64,000 nt of DNA, taken from positions 62,001 through 126,000 of the forward strand of contig NZ_JBAKHX010000013.1 of the NCBI RefSeq assembly GCF_036906915.1, written 5' to 3'. The position numbers and the translations under genes are program-made. Source of the stretch: Phytohabitans sp036906915 (GTDB lineage Bacteria > Actinomycetota > Actinomycetes > Mycobacteriales > Micromonosporaceae). Shown one piece after another: positions 56,307-64,000 of the stretch; the stretch's first letter is position 1; each line of letters begins with the position of its first letter. A model generated the notes under the pieces. The model did not search any database. It was not told the DNA's origin and saw only the letters and a list, made by a program, of their open reading frames with translations.

Positions 56307-58288
56307 GTCGACTCCTCGCGAACCACCCGGACCGTGCCGGAGGGGACTTGTAGTAGGCCGTCCGCCACGGCGCCGGTCACCAGTTCCTGGCCGGTCACCG
56401 CGTACTCGACGTCGCACGTGCCGTGGTTGACGATGAACAGGTAGCTGCGGCGCGCGTCGCGGCGGCGTACCACCTCGACCGAGCCGTCGCCCTCGGGTCC
56501 TAGCGGCCGCACACCGGCCGCCCGACCGGCTTCGCGCACCACGTCGCGCAACGCGTCGGGCCGCAGCTCTGTGGCGACGTACCACGCGGTCCCCGCGCCG
56601 TACGCGTTGCGCGTGACCGCCGGAACCCCGGGGAGCGGACCGTCCACGTACCGCGCCACTGGCTCCGCCGTGGTGGTGCGCAGCCGTTCGGTCCACAGTC
56701 GACACCTGCCTCCGGTGTCCAGGGTCACCTCGTCGCCCGGTGGCAGTGGCACGAACTCCTCGACCGTCACGCCCAGCAGGTCGCGAAACGCTCCCGGGTA
56801 CCCACCGAGGCGTACCCGGTCGTCCTGGTCGACGATGCCGCTGTAGAAGGTGACGAGCACGTGCCCGCCGGCCGCCACGTACGCGTCGATGGCCGCCGCC
56901 TCCTGGTCGGAGACCAGGTGCAGGCACGGCACGACGACCAGCCGGTAGCGGCTAAGGTCCGCGGTGGGCGCGACCACGTCGGTGGTCACGCCGGTCTCGC
57001 GCAAGGCGTTGTACGCCAGGTGCACCTGGTCCAGGTACCGGACGGCCTGCGACGGGCGGCTCTCCCCGTCGCACGACCACCACGATTGCCAGCTGAAGAG
57101 CAGGGCCACGTCGGTGTCGACAGTGGTTCCCGCGACCTCGTCCAGCCGGTCCAAAATCGCCGAGAGCCGCAGCACCTCCCGCCACGCCTCGGTGTCGGTA
57201 CCGGCGTGCGGTACCAGCGCGGAGTGGAACTTCTCCGCGCCCTGTGCGGAGGCCCGCCATTGAAAGAAACATACCGAGTCGGCGCCCCGCGCGACGTGCG
57301 TGAGAGAGTTGCGGATCATCTCGCCGGGCGCCTTGGCCAGGTTGTGTGGCTGCCAGCTGACGGCCCCTACTGACTGCTCCATCAGGATCCACGGCCGCCC
57401 GCCGGCGAGGCCCCGGGTGAGGTCGGCGGCGAAGGCCAGCTCGGCCGTGGGCTCGTCGAGCCGGTGGTCGAGGTAGTGGTCGTTGGCGACGACGTCCACC
57501 TCGGGCGCCCACGTCCAGTAGTCCAGGTTGCGGATGTGTGCGGTGACCATGAAGTTCGTGGTGATGGGCACGGTGGTGTGCCGGCGCAGCACCTCGACCT
57601 CGTCGCGGTAGTAGTCGAGCAGCTCGTCGGAGCTGAACCGGTGGAAGTCGAGGATCTGCCCCGGGTTGCGGGCCGACAGCGCCTGCCGGGGCGGCTGCAC
57701 CTCGGCCCAGTCCCCGTACCGCTGGCTCCAGAACGACGTGCCCCACCCCTCGTTCAGCGCGTCGACGGTGCCGTAGCGCTTGCGCAGCCAGCGGCGGAAC
57801 GCTTCGGCGGTCTCCTCGTCGTAGCAGTGGGCGTTGTGGCAACCCAGCTCGTTCGAGACGTGCCAAAGCGCGATGGCCGGGTGCTGCCCGTAGCGCCGCG
57901 CCACCTGCTCGACGAGCGCCAACGCCCGTCGCCGGAAGACCGGCGAGCTGGGACACCACGCCTGGCGGCCGCCGGGGTACCGCCTGGTGCCGTCGGGCGC
58001 GGTCGGCAGGATCTCGGGATGCAGCGTGGACAGCCACGGCGGCGGCGACGCGGTACCGGTACCTAGGTTGATCTTGATGTCGTGCTCGTGCAGCAGCGCG
58101 ACGATGCGGTCGAGCCCGTCGAAGTCGTACTCACCCGGGCGGGGTTCGAGGTATGACCAGCCGAAGATGTTGATGGCGACGAGGTCGATGCCCGCCTGCC
58201 GCATCAGGCGGACGTCCTCCCGCCAGACGGCGGGTGACCACTGCTCCGGGTTGTAGTCGCAGCCGAGGCCGATGCCGGCAACGGGCAT
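56303..58288 (-). CDS. Glycoside hydrolase family 42 beta-galactosidase
   Basis: 661 residues with AGGAGGAG upstream. N-terminal barrel: GLGCDYNPEQWSPAVWREDV, then the acid/base Glu147 in WHVSNELGCHN and nucleophile Glu304 in ILMEQSVGAVSW. The trimerisation/A4 domains follow: VDTDVALLFSWQSWWSCDGE, LVVVPCLHLVSDQEAAAIDA, ending with a short beta domain. The Cys in GCH could help hold a zinc, as in some GH42. It has no signal peptide, so intracellular hydrolysis of an imported beta-galactoside. First gene of the operon, two operators upstream. Confidence 0.95.
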   Translation of the reverse strand: MPVAGIGLGCDYNPEQWSPAVWREDVRLMRQAGIDLVAINIFGWSYLEPRPGEYDFDGLDRIVALLHEHDIKINLGTGTASPPPWLSTLHPEILPTAPDGTRRYPGGRQAWCPSSPVFRRRALALVEQVARRYGQHPAIALWHVSNELGCHNAHCYDEETAEAFRRWLRKRYGTVDALNEGWGTSFWSQRYGDWAEVQPPRQALSARNPGQILDFHRFSSDELLDYYRDEVEVLRRHTTVPITTNFMVTAHIRNLDYWTWAPEVDVVANDHYLDHRLDEPTAELAFAADLTRGLAGGRPWILMEQSVGAVSWQPHNLAKAPGEMIRNSLTHVARGADSVCFFQWRASAQGAEKFHSALVPHAGTDTEAWREVLRLSAILDRLDEVAGTTVDTDVALLFSWQSWWSCDGESRPSQAVRYLDQVHLAYNALRETGVTTDVVAPTADLSRYRLVVVPCLHLVSDQEAAAIDAYVAAGGHVLVTFYSGIVDQDDRVRLGGYPGAFRDLLGVTVEEFVPLPPGDEVTLDTGGRCRLWTERLRTTTAEPVARYVDGPLPGVPAVTRNAYGAGTAWYVATELRPDALRDVVREAGRAAGVRPLGPEGDGSVEVVRRRDARRSYLFIVNHGTCDVEYAVTGQELVTGAVADGLLQVPSGTVRVVREEST

Positions 58289-58304
58289 GGGCTCCTCCTA
58301 GTGC

Positions 58305-58330
58305 GGCATGTGTGCACGTGCACACATGCC
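58305..58330. promoter_or_regulatory. LacI operator O1 (26-bp perfect palindrome)
   Basis: GGCATGTGTGCAC followed by its exact complement, with the central CG typical of LacI-family sites. It begins 17 bp upstream of the GH42 start codon, so bound repressor would block the operon. Confidence 0.9.
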
Positions 58331-58354
58331 CCTGTGTTTCGTCAGTATCAAGAA

Positions 58355-58372
58355 TGTGTGAACGTGCACACA
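58355..58372. promoter_or_regulatory. LacI operator O2
   Basis: TGTGTGAAC followed by GTGCACACA, one mismatch from a perfect palindrome and the same core as O1, again with a central CG. The centres are 46 bp apart. It lies toward the divergent LacI gene. Confidence 0.88.
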
Positions 58373-58421
58373 CTAAGTACAGCGGCTCGCCCCGGTCAAG
58401 AGCTGGGGCTACAGTGACGGC

Positions 58422-59444
58422 GTGAAACGGCGGAAGGGGGCGTCGCGGCGGGCGACCGTGCACGACGTCGCGGCCGTCGCCGGCGTCTCACGCGGCACCG
58501 TCAGCCGGGTCCTCAACGGCGGGTACGTCTCCGCCGCCGCCCGGGCGGCGATCGAGGCGGCCATCGCCGAGGTCGGCTACGTGCCCAACACCGCCGCGCG
58601 CAACCTCGTCATGCAGCGCTCCCAGGCCGTGGCCTTCCTCGTACTCGAACCACCAAGCCTGATCCTCGAAGACCCGAACATCGGCGCCATCATGCTCGGC
58701 GCCAACGCCGTCCTGTCGTCGGCCGACTACCAGCTCGTCAACCTGGTCGTCGACTCGGTGCGCGACACCGAGCGCATCACCAAGTACCTCAGCGGAGGGT
58801 TCGTCGACGGCGCCGTCATCGTGTCGGCCCGGGCGAACGACCCGATCACCCGTGTCGTGACGGACCTGGCGCTGCCGGCCACGTTCGTCGGCCACCCGCC
58901 CGATCTTGAACAGGGCATCCCGTTCATCGGCATCGACAACGTCGGCTCCGCGCGGGCCATCACCGAGCGGCTGGCCGCGACCGGCCGCAAGCGGATCGGC
59001 ATGATCGCGGCCGCCGTCGACCGCGACTCCGGCGCCGACCGGCTCACCGGTTTCCGGCAGGCGCTCGGGCGCCGGTTCAAGCCCGACCTCGTCGCTCACG
59101 TGCCGTTCTACGACTACGCCTCCGGCATGGAAGGCATGCGGCTGCTGCTCGAGCGGGAGCCGCGCCTCGACGGCGTCTTCGCCGCCTCGGACGCGGTCGC
59201 CGCCGGCGCCATGCAGGTGCTGCGTGAGGCCGGCCGGGCGGTGCCGGGCGACGTGGGTGTCGTCGGCTTCGACGACAGCCCGTGGGCGCAGCGCACCGAC
59301 CCGTCTCTGTCCACTGTGCACCAGCCAGCCAAGAAGATCGGAGCCCAGGCGGCGGACCTGGTGCTGCAGCAGCTGATGGGGAAGGCGCCGGAAACCGGCG
59401 GCATCTTCCTGCCTACGCCCATCGTGTGGCGCGGCTCCGCCTGA
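58422..59444 (+). CDS. LacI-family transcriptional regulator
   Basis: 340 residues from a GTG exactly six bases after TACAGT (58410-58415), leaderless by appearance. Helix-turn-helix and hinge: TVHDVAAVAGVSRGTVSRVL, NGGYVSAAARAAIEAAIAEV, GYVPNTAARNL. A periplasmic-binding-like effector domain follows (GIDNVGSARAITERLAATGR, GVFAASDAVAAGAMQVLREA, GVVGFDDSPWAQRTDPSLST). Divergent from the GH42 operon with two operators between them, so it is the likely galactoside-responsive repressor of that operon and itself. Confidence 0.95.
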   Translation: MKRRKGASRRATVHDVAAVAGVSRGTVSRVLNGGYVSAAARAAIEAAIAEVGYVPNTAARNLVMQRSQAVAFLVLEPPSLILEDPNIGAIMLGANAVLSSADYQLVNLVVDSVRDTERITKYLSGGFVDGAVIVSARANDPITRVVTDLALPATFVGHPPDLEQGIPFIGIDNVGSARAITERLAATGRKRIGMIAAAVDRDSGADRLTGFRQALGRRFKPDLVAHVPFYDYASGMEGMRLLLEREPRLDGVFAASDAVAAGAMQVLREAGRAVPGDVGVVGFDDSPWAQRTDPSLSTVHQPAKKIGAQAADLVLQQLMGKAPETGGIFLPTPIVWRGSA

Positions 59445-59608
59445 CCGCGGCCTGGTGCCGCTCTGAGCCAGACTGAGCCAAGTTGGGGGCACGGCGACCG
59501 GGCTCGCACGCCCAGCGAGCCGGTGGGCGGCGCCGCCCCGCTGGAGAAGCAGGAGCCGGAGACCGACCCGGCCGCCCGGCTGTAAGCGCACGACCGGAGA
59601 AGCAGCAG

Positions 59609-59643
59609 AACGACGGCCGGCGCCACGCGGCCGGGCCGTCGTT
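59609..59643. terminator. Terminator hairpin after the arginase-family gene
   Basis: AACGACGGCC (59609-59618) pairs with its complement (59634-59643) around a 15-nt loop. It overlaps the arginase-family gene by two bases past its stop on the minus strand and is also downstream of lacI. Confidence 0.7.
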
Positions 59644-59646
59644 CGA

Positions 59647-60474
59647 TCAGGTGTTCGCGGCCAGCAGCGCGGCGGCGAGCTCGGCGAGAACTTCGCGGTC
59701 CCTGGGCTGGTCCGGCTCGTACTCGGCGACACACAACCCGGCGAGGGTGAAGCGAGCGGTGAGCGCCCGCACCGCCGCGACGAGCTGGTCGAGCGTCGAC
59801 CCCTCAGGCTCGGGCGTGCCGACCGAGCCGAACACGCCCGGATCCAGCACGTCGAGGTCGATGTGGATATAGACGGCATCGGCGCCCGTGGCCGCGACCT
59901 CGTCAGCCACCGCGGCCGGATCGGCGAGCCCCGCCACCGGCACGTGCCGGATCGCGTGCTCGTCGACGAACGCTCGCTCGGCCGGGTCGAGCGCGCGCAC
60001 ACCCGCCAGCACCACCTGGTCGGGGCGCAGCGTACGGGTTGGGGCCAGCTCGGGTGGGCCGTCGCCGAGCAGGGTGCGCAGCACCATCCCGTGGAACGCG
60101 CCGGACGGCGACGAGACCGGTGTATTGAGGTCGCCGTGCGCGTCGAACCACACCACCGCGACCCGGTCGCCGTACGTGGCCAGTGCCGCCTCGATGGGCG
60201 CCAGATCGACCGCGCAGTCGCCGCCAACCGTGATGACGGTCGGCCCGAGCGCGCGAGCACGGGCGGCCCGGATCGCTTTCAGGTTGGCCACGAGCGTGTC
60301 GAGAGCGGCAACCCCGTCGCGGGCCTCGGTGGGCTGGCCGTCCGTGGCGGCGCGTAGCCGCTCACCGGTCGCGAAGAAGTCGGCCAGCTCCGCCGCGCCC
60401 TGCCGCAACCGGTAGGCGGTGCGCGACCCCGACGCCTGCCACTGCGGTACCTCCACGACCGTCACGCTCTGCAT
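59647..60474 (-). CDS. Arginase/agmatinase-family (ureohydrolase) protein
   Basis: 275 residues. Metal motifs: GGDCAVDL (84-91), WFDAHGDLNTP (Asp111, His113, Asp115), SGAFHGM and HIDLDVLDP (Asp206, Asp208), in the correct order for a di-manganese ureohydrolase. The first ligand, usually His in GGDH, is Cys87 here, as in some bacterial branches. No arginine-metabolism genes adjoin. Likely leaderless: TAAAAT lies exactly six bases before the ATG (60481-60486). It could be arginase, agmatinase or formimidoylglutamase. Confidence 0.88.
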   Translation of the reverse strand: MQSVTVVEVPQWQASGSRTAYRLRQGAAELADFFATGERLRAATDGQPTEARDGVAALDTLVANLKAIRAARARALGPTVITVGGDCAVDLAPIEAALATYGDRVAVVWFDAHGDLNTPVSSPSGAFHGMVLRTLLGDGPPELAPTRTLRPDQVVLAGVRALDPAERAFVDEHAIRHVPVAGLADPAAVADEVAATGADAVYIHIDLDVLDPGVFGSVGTPEPEGSTLDQLVAAVRALTARFTLAGLCVAEYEPDQPRDREVLAELAAALLAANT

Positions 60475-60657
60475 GATCAGATTTTAGGGCCATCCCGGGC
60501 CTACGCCGCCAAGTCTTGACATCGACGTCTGTTGTTGGTTGGCTACCGAAACATCGTTGATGTCCCTGTTTGCCGCCGCTGGCGCGGTCGGGCAACGGGG
60601 CGCCATTTCCCGCGTCCTCCGGGCGGCGCGCGGGTTCTCGTGAAGGGAAACCGCGAC

Positions 60658-62145
60658 ATGCTTCATCGTGCTCGTCATCGGCGCCGGATGGCCGTGGCCG
60701 CCGCCTGCGTCATGACGGTCGTCATCGCACTGCTGGGCGGCAGCGCGTTCGCCGGCGAAGAGTCCAGTCGGGCCGGGCTGCCCGCCGACGACGTCGCGCA
60801 GGGCATGATCTACGGCGGCCTGGTGGCCGCCAAGGACGGTCCATGCGCAGGCCTCTACCAGGTCAAGGGGGTCAGTCCGGCCATGTGTACGCACGGCCCG
60901 GACGCTGCCCCGCCCGGGCTGTCGGTCAAGCGCAGCGTCCAACCGCTCACCACCGCGCCGCTGGACGCCAACGCGCTAGCGGTCTGCGAGGGTGACGGCA
61001 CCTCCGGCCGGCGCGTGGAGGTGCTCTACATACACGGCTCGACCAGCCGGTACGCCCAATACCTGGAGACGTTCCGGACGCTGGCCGAGGGCGTCGACGT
61101 CATCTTCAACGAGAGCGCCCGGGAGACCGGCGGCGAGCGGCACGTGCGATACGTCACGGAGACCGTCAACGGGGCCTGCCGACCGGTGGTGCGCGACGTG
61201 CAGATCGCGGACTCCGCGCTCAATGCCAACGACTGGGCGCCCTTGCTGAACGCCGTTCGCGCCGCCGGCTACACCCGAACCGACCGCAAGTACCTCCAGT
61301 TCGTCGACGCGAACGTCTACTGTGGAATCGGCGGGTTCGCCGGCGACACCCGCAAGACCGACGGAAACCGGTCCAACTCCGGGCCGGAGTACGCGCGCGC
61401 CGACAACGGTTGCTGGAGTGCCGGTGTGGCCGCCCACGAGCTGGGCCACACCCTCGGCGCGGTCAACAACAACGCCCCCAACGGTTCCGGCCAGGCGCAC
61501 TGCACGGACGAGTGGGACGTGATGTGTTACAAGGACGGCCCGAACGTGGTCATCCAGACCAAGTGCACCGACCGCGCCCACGACCAGCGGCTGGACTGCA
61601 ACCACGACGACTACTACCACACCAACCCGGCTGCGGGGTCGTACCTGGCCACCTACTTCAACGTCGCTGACAACCTGTTCCTCATCAAGGGATCGGGCGA
61701 CCCAGGTCCGGTGCCGGGCGGAAACCTGGCGTCGACGGCGACGCCGTCCGCGTCGTACACCTCGCCGTGGGAGAGCGTCGCCGCCATCAACGACGGTGCC
61801 GAGCCGGCGCAGTCGAACGACACGGTCAACCCGCGCTGGGGCACCTGGCCAAACACTGGCGAGCAGTGGGCGCTGCTGACCTGGGCGTCCGCGCAGACGC
61901 TCACCTCGGCCGAGGTGTACTTCTTCGACGACAACGACGGCGTCCGCCTGCCCGCGTCGTGGAAGCTCCAATCCTGGAACGGCAGCGCCTACGTCGACGT
62001 GCCCGGCGCGAGCGGCTATCCCATGGCGCTCAACCAGTACAACCGGGTCACGTTCGGCGCCGTCAGTACGACCCAGCTGCGAGTGTTGATGCAGAGCGGC
62101 GCTCAGTCCGTCGGGCTCCTGGAGGTCAAGGCGTACGGCAGCTGA
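60658..62145 (+). CDS. Secreted zinc metalloprotease with C-terminal discoidin-like (F5/8 type C) domain
   Basis: 495 residues with GAAGGGA upstream. Signal peptide MAVAAACVMTVVIALLGGSA. The catalytic site is HELGHTLG (His260, Glu261, His264), a reduced HExxH zinc motif with a distant third ligand, preceded by SAGVAA. Several Cys pairs (CGIGGF, GCWSAG, CTDEWDVMCYKDG) suggest disulphides. The C-terminal 150 residues (NLASTATPSASYTSPWESVA, NTGEQWALLTWASAQTLTSA) match a discoidin/CBM32-like sugar-binding fold. Extracellular, self-contained, and no inhibitor gene nearby. Confidence 0.88.
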   Translation: MLHRARHRRRMAVAAACVMTVVIALLGGSAFAGEESSRAGLPADDVAQGMIYGGLVAAKDGPCAGLYQVKGVSPAMCTHGPDAAPPGLSVKRSVQPLTTAPLDANALAVCEGDGTSGRRVEVLYIHGSTSRYAQYLETFRTLAEGVDVIFNESARETGGERHVRYVTETVNGACRPVVRDVQIADSALNANDWAPLLNAVRAAGYTRTDRKYLQFVDANVYCGIGGFAGDTRKTDGNRSNSGPEYARADNGCWSAGVAAHELGHTLGAVNNNAPNGSGQAHCTDEWDVMCYKDGPNVVIQTKCTDRAHDQRLDCNHDDYYHTNPAAGSYLATYFNVADNLFLIKGSGDPGPVPGGNLASTATPSASYTSPWESVAAINDGAEPAQSNDTVNPRWGTWPNTGEQWALLTWASAQTLTSAEVYFFDDNDGVRLPASWKLQSWNGSAYVDVPGASGYPMALNQYNRVTFGAVSTTQLRVLMQSGAQSVGLLEVKAYGS

Positions 62146-62340
62146 CACTGGTTTCGGCTCAGGTGGCCGGCCAAGCGGTCGATCCCGGTAGGTCAGGTAC
62201 AGGCAGCGAGTCCGGAACGTTTCGTGAGTTCCGAGCCGATACCTTCCTTCCGGCGAAAGCCTGGCCGGCCATCCCTAGCGTGGGAGACAGCCCCGCCAAC
62301 GAGGCTGAAGGGGCGGTTTGAAGAACTTCTGAGCCGGCGG

Positions 62341-62991
62341 TCAGCCGCGCAGGTATGCCAGCACCGCCCGGACGCGGCGGTGGTCGTCTTCGTCCGGCGG
62401 CAGGTCCAGTTTGGTCAGGAGGCTGCCGATGTGCTTGGCGACCGCAGCCTCGCTGACCACGAGGGTGCGAGCGATCGCGGCGTTCGACCGGCCCTCCGCC
62501 ATCAGCGCGAGCACCTCGCGCTCGCGCGGGCTCAGCCGGGTCAGCGGGGCGCGCCGCCGGCTCAGCAACTGCCGCACCACCTCCGGGTCGACCACGGTGT
62601 ACCCGCTGGCGACCCGGTCCAGAGCGTCGACGAATTCGACCACGTCGCCGATGCGGTCCTTCAACAGGTACCCGACGCCGCCCGTGCCCGGCCGCGCCGA
62701 CTCCAGCAGCTCCGCCGCGTAGGTCTGCTCGACGTACTGGCTCAGGATGAGGACCGGCAGGTCGGGATCGGCGCGGCGGAGCCGGATCGCGGCCTGCAGG
62801 CCCTCGTCCGTGAAGGACGGCGGCATGCGCACGTCGGTGACCACAATGTCCGGCCGGTGCGCGTGGACGGCCGCCACGAGCGCGCTGGCGTCGCCGACCG
62901 CCGCGACCACCTCGTGACCGAATCGAGTGACCAGGCCGGTGATGCCCTCCCGGATCAGCACGCCGTCTTCGGCGACGATCACCCGCGCCAT
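62341..62991 (-). CDS. NarL/LuxR-family response regulator
   Basis: 216 residues. Receiver domain with Asp53 in IVVTDVRMPPS, helper residues VIVAEDGVLIREG and the Lys in VGYLLKDRIGD. C-terminal LuxR helix-turn-helix: LSPREREVLALMAEGRSNAA, IARTLVVSEAAVAKHIGSLL. The start overlaps the histidine kinase gene by 13 bp, so the two are a two-component system. Targets are not identifiable from sequence. Confidence 0.95.
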   Translation of the reverse strand: MARVIVAEDGVLIREGITGLVTRFGHEVVAAVGDASALVAAVHAHRPDIVVTDVRMPPSFTDEGLQAAIRLRRADPDLPVLILSQYVEQTYAAELLESARPGTGGVGYLLKDRIGDVVEFVDALDRVASGYTVVDPEVVRQLLSRRRAPLTRLSPREREVLALMAEGRSNAAIARTLVVSEAAVAKHIGSLLTKLDLPPDEDDHRRVRAVLAYLRG

Positions 62992-64000
62992 GCGTCCGGT
63001 ATCCCGGTGAACTCGACCTGGAGCACGGTGGGCCCGCCGGGCGGGCTGGACAGCGCGACGGTGCCGTCGACGGCGGCGACCCGGTCGACCACGCCGGAAA
63101 GGCCCGTGCCGGCGTCCGGGTCGGCGCCGCCGGTGCCGTCGTCCTCCACCCGCAGCCGCACCCGCCTGTCCACACCGTCCGTGGTGGACACGATGGACGC
63201 GGTGACGGTGGCACGGGTGGCGCCGCTGTGCTTGGCAACGTTGGCGAGGGCCTCGACCACGACGAAGTACGCGGTGACCTCCACCGCGCGGGGCAGGCGC
63301 CCCGGCAGGCGGATGTCGACCTCGACCGGTACCGGCGAGCGGCCCGCGACGTCCTCGACGGCCGCGACCAGGCCGCGGTCGGCGAGCACCTTGGGGTGTA
63401 CGCCCCGGATCAGTTCGCGTAGCTCGACGAGCGCCTGCTTAGCCAGCTCGTGCGCCTTGGCGAGCTGTTCGGCCGCCGGCGAGCCGGCCGATACCTCCAG
63501 CCGGGCCAGGCCCAGGTGCATGTTCAGCGCCACGAGCCGCTGCTGGGCGCCGTCGTGCAGGTCGCGCTCGATCCGGCGGCGCTCGATCTCGTACGCGTCG
63601 ACGAGTCGCGCCCGCGACCGGGTCACCTCGACCAGCCGCTCGCCGAGGTCGGACTCGCGAGGGGCGAGCAGCGCTCTGGCGAGCGCGGCGCGGGCGCCGG
63701 CCCAGGCGGTCACCGGGTACGGCGCCGCGAGCAGGAGGACGACCCCGCACATGGCTATCACGTAGTGGGCTGGATCGCTGGGGCCGTACATGGGCGAGAA
63801 CAGGAACGTTGCCGGGAACCAGATCGCGAACACGACCACCAATCCGTCCAGCCAGCACAGGACGCCGCCCGAGATGACCGCGTAGCCGAACTCCCGCCAG
63901 GTCGCCTGTTCCCGCAGCCGGACCCGAAGGCGGTGCCGCCAACCAGGCCCGTCGAGCGGCTCGTGGGGGTCGTCCACCGGGTACCGGTCGACAAGCCGCA
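62979..64000 (-). CDS. Sensor histidine kinase (HisKA_3 type), partial at window edge
   Basis: The open frame continues past 64000 (RLVDRYPVDDPHEPLDGPGW), so the protein is longer than the 332 residues from the internal GTG. Membrane part: FGYAVISGGVLCWLDGLVVV and VIAMCGVVLLLAAPYPVTAW. Dimerisation/phosphoacceptor: ERDLHDGAQQRLVALNMHL with His. ATP domain: VVVEALANVAKHSGATRA (N box), VEDDGTGGADPDAG (G box), GLSGVVDRV. It partners the NarL response regulator. The stretch before WREFGYAV looks like the end of a four-helix sensor domain. Confidence 0.92.
   Translation of the reverse strand, partial: RLVDRYPVDDPHEPLDGPGWRHRLRVRLREQATWREFGYAVISGGVLCWLDGLVVVFAIWFPATFLFSPMYGPSDPAHYVIAMCGVVLLLAAPYPVTAWAGARAALARALLAPRESDLGERLVEVTRSRARLVDAYEIERRRIERDLHDGAQQRLVALNMHLGLARLEVSAGSPAAEQLAKAHELAKQALVELRELIRGVHPKVLADRGLVAAVEDVAGRSPVPVEVDIRLPGRLPRAVEVTAYFVVVEALANVAKHSGATRATVTASIVSTTDGVDRRVRLRVEDDGTGGADPDAGTGLSGVVDRVAAVDGTVALSSPPGGPTVLQVEFTGIPDAWRG

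Noticed and set aside
59470..59585. Coding-like scrap after lacI ending PLEKQEPETDPAARL
   Set aside because: No start codon and no family; perhaps the tail of a lost gene, too weak to list.

Overview
The window is high-GC actinobacterial DNA. Codon third positions are strongly G/C, GTG starts are common, many genes overlap by 4 bp (ATGA/GTGA), and secreted proteins carry lipobox, Tat or LAxTG signals. The mix of Hanks kinases, ECF42 sigma factors, a SapA-like domain, DUF2690, FG-GAP and MarR/MerR/LacI regulators suggests a filamentous actinomycete, most likely Micromonosporaceae. This is inferred from gene content; no rRNA or tRNA marker is present. No CRISPR array, intact insertion sequence or complete phage was seen.

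Layout. 0-19 kb: accessory metabolism and regulation. It holds a MocR regulator facing an aldo/keto reductase, a secreted FG-GAP beta-propeller, a hydrolase-methyltransferase pair, a small MerR-like regulator, a VanY-type lipoprotein, two ECF42/DGPF sigma modules, an APC permease, a LAxTG wall protein, a MerR-BtrH/DUF4872 operon and a wrecked P450. 19-27 kb: a signalling block with an ECF sigma gene lacking a normal start codon, two Hanks kinases (one with a SapA-like outer domain), two lipoproteins sharing an unnamed Cys-paired domain, a glycine-rich-domain-like protein, and a TPR/AAA+ pair. 27-36 kb: an ankyrin protein, a lipoprotein, an SDR, a MarR-MFS operon, a PP2C phosphatase, and a FemX-like/MurE-like pair. 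36-40 kb: decay zone with deletion scars, gene fragments and large inverted repeats around a DUF2690 protein and an ArsR-type regulator. 40-44 kb: an S1 protease and a LemA/DUF2207 pair. 44-52 kb: a tightly overlapping four-gene operon (SWIM-DUF5691 fusion, MoxR ATPase, DUF5682, VWA) with a 102-bp tandem repeat inside the first gene. 53-59.5 kb: a GH42 beta-galactosidase and sugar ABC importer operon facing a LacI regulator, with two palindromic operators between them. 59.6-64 kb: an arginase-family enzyme, a secreted metalloprotease with a discoidin-like domain, and a NarL/LuxR two-component pair running off the edge.

Themes. Eight genes have a TANNNT hexamer exactly six bases before the start codon, consistent with leaderless transcripts. 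Many genes are truncated or decayed (GNAT, RibD-like, hydrolase, P450, transposase, monooxygenase, TetR, amidohydrolase), as expected of a variable chromosomal region. The best candidates for undescribed biology are the SWIM-DUF5691/MoxR/DUF5682/VWA operon, the Cys-paired lipoprotein domain beside two kinases, and the MurE-like ligase with an altered diaminopimelate-recognition motif beside a FemX-like enzyme.
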